Assembly: GCA_903868655.1 (NCBI GenBank)
Contig: CAIPWG010000376.1
Span: 1 to 8,385, forward strand
Length of the DNA stretch: 8,385 nucleotides
Direction of reading: 5' to 3'
From: an uncultured Sphingomonadales bacterium
GTDB lineage: Bacteria > Pseudomonadota > Alphaproteobacteria > Sphingomonadales > Sphingomonadaceae
Under the pieces are notes generated by a model. That model did no database searches. It was given only the letters and a program-made list of their open reading frames with translations, and was not told where the DNA came from. Of the stretch, positions 5,710-8,385 are shown in pieces. How positions within the stretch are numbered: position 1 is the first letter of the stretch; each line of letters begins with the position of its first letter. The position numbers were made by a program, and so were the translations under genes.

Positions 5710-7824
5710 TTAATGGGCGGTTTGTGCCGCCAGCGCCGCCAGCAGCAACAAGGCGACGATATTGGTGATCTTGATCATCGGGTTCACCGCCGGGCCAGCG
5801 GTGTCCTTGTACGGATCTCCCACCGTATCGCCGGTTACCGCCGCTTTGTGCGCGTCGGACCCTTTACCGCCATGATGCCCGTCTTCGATATATTTCTTGG
5901 CGTTGTCCCAGGCACCGCCGCCCGATGTCATCGACAGCGCGACAAACAGCCCGCTGACAATCACCCCCAGCAACAACGCACCCAAAGCGGCAAAGCCATT
6001 GGATTGCCCCGCAACCCAGGCGATCACGAAATAGACCACAACCGGCGCCAGCACCGGCAGCAAGGACGGTACGATCATTTCCTTGATCGCGGCCTTGGTC
6101 ACCAGGTCGACAGTCCGCGCATAGTCAGGGCGGCTGGTCCCCGCCATGATGCCCGGATTGTTGGCGAACTGGTCGCGTACGTCGACCACCACATCCCCCG
6201 CGGCGCGCCCGACTGCGGTCATGCCCATGGCGCCAAACAGATAAGGCAGCAGGGCACCCAGCAGCAGGCCAACAATGACGTAAGGATTTTCAAGGCTGAA
6301 ATCGACATTCAGCGCCGGAAAAAACTCACGCAAGTCGGTGGTATAAGCCGCAAACAATACCAGCGCGGCCATTCCCGCCGAACCAATGGCATACCCTTTG
6401 GTCACGGCCTTGGTGGTGTTGCCCACCGCATCCAGGGCATCGGTCTTTTCGCGCACGCTGTCATCCAGATGCGCCATTTCGGCAATGCCCCCGGCATTGT
6501 CGGTCACCGGGCCATAAGCGTCCAGCGCCACGACCATCCCGGCCAGCGCCAGCATCGCGGTTGCACCATAAGCAATGCCCAAAGGCCCCGCCAGCTTGTA
6601 GGTGATGACCATTGCCGCCACGATGGCCAGCGCGGGCAGTGCAGTCGCCTCCATGCTGATCGCCAGACCCTGGATGACATTGGTGCCGTGCCCGGTCACC
6701 GAAGCCTTGGCAATCGAACGCACCGGTCGATAATCGGTGCCGGTGTAATATTCGGTAATCCAGATGATCAGCCCGGTCAGCACCAGTCCGACGAGGCCGG
6801 CATAAAACAGCAAGCGGCCTGAAAACGCGTAGTCATGGCCGAATGCGCGATAGGCAGTCGTCGTTTCCATATCGCCCAGGCCATAGGCGATCGCATACCA
6901 GATCGCCGGTACCGACAGTACGGCCGTGACCAGAAACCCTTTGTACATCGCGCCCATGATGTTGTTCGATTTGCCCAACCGCACGAAATACGTGCCGATG
7001 ATCGAAGTCACGATGCACACCCCGCCGATCAGCAAAGGCACGCTCATGAGCGCCAGCAGGTTGGCCGCAGTTTTGACCAGCAGTGCGGTCATCACCATCG
7101 TGGCACCGATTGTGACCACGTACGTTTCGAACAAGTCGGCCGCCATACCGGCGCAATCGCCCACGTTGTCACCCACGTTGTCGGCAATTACCGCCGGGTT
7201 GCGTGGGTCATCTTCGGGAATGCCGGCTTCGACTTTGCCGACCAGGTCGGCGCCTACGTCGGCGGCCTTGGTAAAGATCCCGCCACCCAGTCGCGCAAAG
7301 ATCGACACCAATGATGCGCCAAGCGCCAGCGCGGTCAGCGCGGTGATGACGATGCGGTCATCGGGGTGATACCCCCCGGGCCCAACCAGATAGCCGAAAA
7401 AGCCTGCAATCGCGAGCAAGGCCAATCCTGCCACGAGCATCCCGGTGATCGCGCCTGCGCGAAACGCCAGGGTCAGCCCAGCCTGAAGACCCGACTGCGC
7501 TGCCGCCGCCGTGCGCACATTGGCGCGCACCGACACGTTCATGCCGACAAACCCGGCCGCGCCCGACAGTGCTGCACCGATGACGAAACCGATCGCCGCG
7601 ATCGGCCCCAAAAACGCGAGCACGATCCCGGCAACAATCACGCCGACGACTGCAATCGCGGTATATTGGCGCTTCAGATAGGCTTGCGCGCCTTCCTGAA
7701 TGGCGCCTGCGATATCCTGCATGGTTTGGTTGCCGGCCGAAGCGCCGAGCACCTGGCGGCTGGTGACAAAGCCATAAACGATGGCGAGCAAGCCCAGCCC
7801 GATTGATATTTCAATGAGGTTCAC
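5710..7824 (-). CDS. hppA: Membrane-bound proton-pumping pyrophosphatase, K+-insensitive type
   Basis: This integral membrane enzyme couples hydrolysis of pyrophosphate to H+ export, saving energy from biosynthetic PPi. From GTG 7824 it has 704 residues and about 16 hydrophobic segments. The substrate site is intact: [11 protein letters not shown] (189-199, the D-x7-K-x-E motif), DNVGDNVGD (215-223), GPVTDNAGG (438-446) and the C-terminal [24 protein letters not shown] (468-473) has Lys472, where K+-dependent enzymes have Ala; this residue is the established determinant of K+ independence, so the pump is predicted not to need potassium. GTG 7824 is chosen because AAGGGGA lies about 7 bases upstream and [11 protein letters not shown] opens the first membrane helix; the frame stays open to 7932 but the extra residues are hydrophilic and unlike the family. 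It is followed by a strong hairpin and then tesB. Confidence 0.96.
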   Translation of the reverse strand: MNLIEISIGLGLLAIVYGFVTSRQVLGASAGNQTMQDIAGAIQEGAQAYLKRQYTAIAVVGVIVAGIVLAFLGPIAAIGFVIGAALSGAAGFVGMNVSVRANVRTAAAAQSGLQAGLTLAFRAGAITGMLVAGLALLAIAGFFGYLVGPGGYHPDDRIVITALTALALGASLVSIFARLGGGIFTKAADVGADLVGKVEAGIPEDDPRNPAVIADNVGDNVGDCAGMAADLFETYVVTIGATMVMTALLVKTAANLLALMSVPLLIGGVCIVTSIIGTYFVRLGKSNNIMGAMYKGFLVTAVLSVPAIWYAIAYGLGDMETTTAYRAFGHDYAFSGRLLFYAGLVGLVLTGLIIWITEYYTGTDYRPVRSIAKASVTGHGTNVIQGLAISMEATALPALAIVAAMVITYKLAGPLGIAYGATAMLALAGMVVALDAYGPVTDNAGGIAEMAHLDDSVREKTDALDAVGNTTKAVTKGYAIGSAGMAALVLFAAYTTDLREFFPALNVDFSLENPYVIVGLLLGALLPYLFGAMGMTAVGRAAGDVVVDVRDQFANNPGIMAGTSRPDYARTVDLVTKAAIKEMIVPSLLPVLAPVVVYFVIAWVAGQSNGFAALGALLLGVIVSGLFVALSMTSGGGAWDNAKKYIEDGHHGGKGSDAHKAAVTGDTVGDPYKDTAGPAVNPMIKITNIVALLLLAALAAQTAH

Positions 7825-7978
7825 GTTGGCATCCCCTTTTATCCCCGTTCGCGACGGCGATTCCGGCGGGCACAAAGTCCGCATGGATCGTGGCGGCGCG
7901 AAACGGGTCTCCATTGTTTGGAGAGGCCCCAAAGGCTAGGGATTTATTTGTCCCCGGCAAGTCCTTCCGTAATGGTTG
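7825..7978. other. Leader and spacer upstream of hppA
   Basis: I see no gene in this stretch. It should hold the hppA promoter and leader on the minus strand. A Shine-Dalgarno (AAGGGGA) lies at its left end. An AT-rich patch at about 7942-7950 (CAAATAAAT on the minus strand) is the best local candidate for promoter melting, but no convincing -35/-10 pair was found. Confidence 0.4.
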
Positions 7979-8105
7979 TCAAGTGGCTGGCAGATCATGC
8001 CAATAGCCAAGCCGCCCTTTCGGCGACGCACCATCGACCAAGATACTGTTACCCGTGAATTTGTCGACATGACCTATTGCATATGCGAAGCAAGCGGGGC
8101 GCTGA
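7979..8105 (-). pseudogene. Possible C-terminal remnant of a short-chain dehydrogenase/reductase
   Basis: On the minus strand, reading towards the stop at 7979, the peptide contains FAYAIGHVDKFTGNSILVDG followed by ASPKGRLGYWHDLPAT. TGNxxxVDG(G/A) near the C-terminus is the usual tail of short-chain dehydrogenases, and the Phe before TG and the length of the tail also fit. No catalytic Tyr-x-x-x-Lys or Rossmann TGxxxGxG is present: on this strand the frame beyond about 8105 runs into DNA that reads as phage portal protein on the plus strand. It would therefore be a gene broken upstream of hppA. The match is a short motif read by eye, and it is antisense to an open plus-strand frame, so it could be chance. 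Confidence 0.3.
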
Positions 8106-8385
8106 TTGTGGGGCAAAGTAAACAGCAATTCGATAGTTTCATGGGGCTGTGGCTGTTCAGGAATCATCCAGGTGAATTGAACACGATCTGGCAGTTGCCA
8201 TACATCAGCGAGTTTATTCCCAAGGAAGATTTGCTGCACATTTTCAAGATACTGCGCCCCGGTCAGGTGCGCGGCGTGCCTTGGCTGGCGCCGATCCTGA
8301 CAACCGCGCGCGATGTCTCCGATTTTCTCGATGCGGTAAACGTTAAGGCGCGCGTCGAAGCGTGCTTCTCGGCATTCATCACCAA
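7997..8385 (+). pseudogene. Lambda-type phage portal protein, 5'-truncated and running off the window
   Basis: The plus-strand frame is open from a stop at 7970-7972 to the window end; ATG 7997 gives 129 visible residues. From about residue 45 it matches lambda gpB-type portal proteins, the dodecameric ring through which DNA enters the capsid: FDSFMGLWLFRNHPGE (45-60), IPKEDLLHIFKILRPGQ (74-90), RGVPWLAPILTTARDVSDF and VNVKARVEACFSAFIT. RPGQ-x-RGVPWLAP and the following D/V-x-K/R-x-x-A-x-FAAF-like helix are hallmarks. In intact portals of roughly 500 residues these blocks sit near residue 190-260, so well over 100 N-terminal residues are missing, and no upstream frame in the window supplies them. 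Residues 1-44 have little portal likeness. No terminase gene precedes it. It is therefore probably a prophage remnant cut at about 8105-8130; whether the 3' part is intact cannot be seen. Confidence 0.62.

Noticed and set aside
5698..6822. Long open frame on the plus strand opposite hppA (374 codons)
   Set aside because: The product is rich in His, Arg and Gln with no fold or motif, as expected of an antisense shadow of a GC-rich membrane-protein gene whose own strand has unmistakable pyrophosphatase motifs.
7979..7985. Perfect TTGACA on the minus strand as a -35 box for hppA
   Set aside because: No TATAAT-like hexamer lies 16-18 bases downstream, and the hexamer overlaps the stop codon of the putative dehydrogenase tail.
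7979..8239. The whole minus-strand 86-codon frame as an intact small gene
   Set aside because: Its N-terminal half is antisense to good portal homology on the plus strand, and it has no supporting ribosome site; only its C-terminal part resembles a known tail, so it is listed as a possible remnant.
1..8385. CRISPR array, tRNA, insertion sequence or attachment site
   Set aside because: No spaced direct repeats, cloverleaf, transposase motif or terminal repeats were seen; an attachment site near 7979-8130 cannot be judged without the other prophage end.

Overview
The window looks like chromosomal DNA of a high-G+C alphaproteobacterium, most likely a member of the Sphingomonadales (Sphingomonas/Novosphingobium type). 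That placement rests on recognising family resemblance by eye: a TonB-dependent receptor tail with a glycine-rich insert typical of sphingomonads, a UvrC with a long N-terminal lead, and a K+-insensitive H+-pyrophosphatase. No database search was run. Most of the window is ordinary, densely packed chromosome. The last 400 bases are not.

Layout from left to right. Positions 1-596 (+) are the C-terminal end of a TonB-dependent outer-membrane receptor whose start lies outside the window. Its stop codon abuts that of a small single-domain PilZ protein (597-989, -), a probable c-di-GMP sensor. A short divergent spacer with alternating GGGTT/AACCC half-sites separates PilZ from uvrC (1142-3133, +), the nuclease subunit of nucleotide excision repair, which is complete with all its domains. 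After a spacer of about 150 bp come two exported proteins of unknown function (3287-4249 and 4246-4725, +). They share a GTGA stop/start overlap and so probably form one translationally coupled unit. Convergent to them, on the minus strand, is tesB (4729-5616), acyl-CoA thioesterase II. Upstream of tesB, separated by a perfect 13-bp-stem hairpin, is hppA (5710-7824, -), a membrane proton-pumping pyrophosphatase.

The right edge (about 7979-8385) changes character. G+C falls to about 47% over 8101-8220, against about 63% in a sampled 60-base line of uvrC. The plus strand reads as a lambda-type phage portal protein that lacks its N-terminal third or so. On the minus strand, the adjoining segment ends in a peptide resembling the C-terminal tail of a short-chain dehydrogenase/reductase. 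The simplest reading is a junction where phage DNA meets a broken chromosomal gene upstream of hppA. This is the most unusual part of the window. The portal identification is fairly strong and the dehydrogenase remnant is tentative.

The genes do not form one pathway. They are housekeeping or envelope functions: nutrient uptake, signalling, DNA repair, acyl-CoA hydrolysis and pyrophosphate-driven proton pumping. No tRNA, rRNA, CRISPR array, transposase or intact mobile element was seen.
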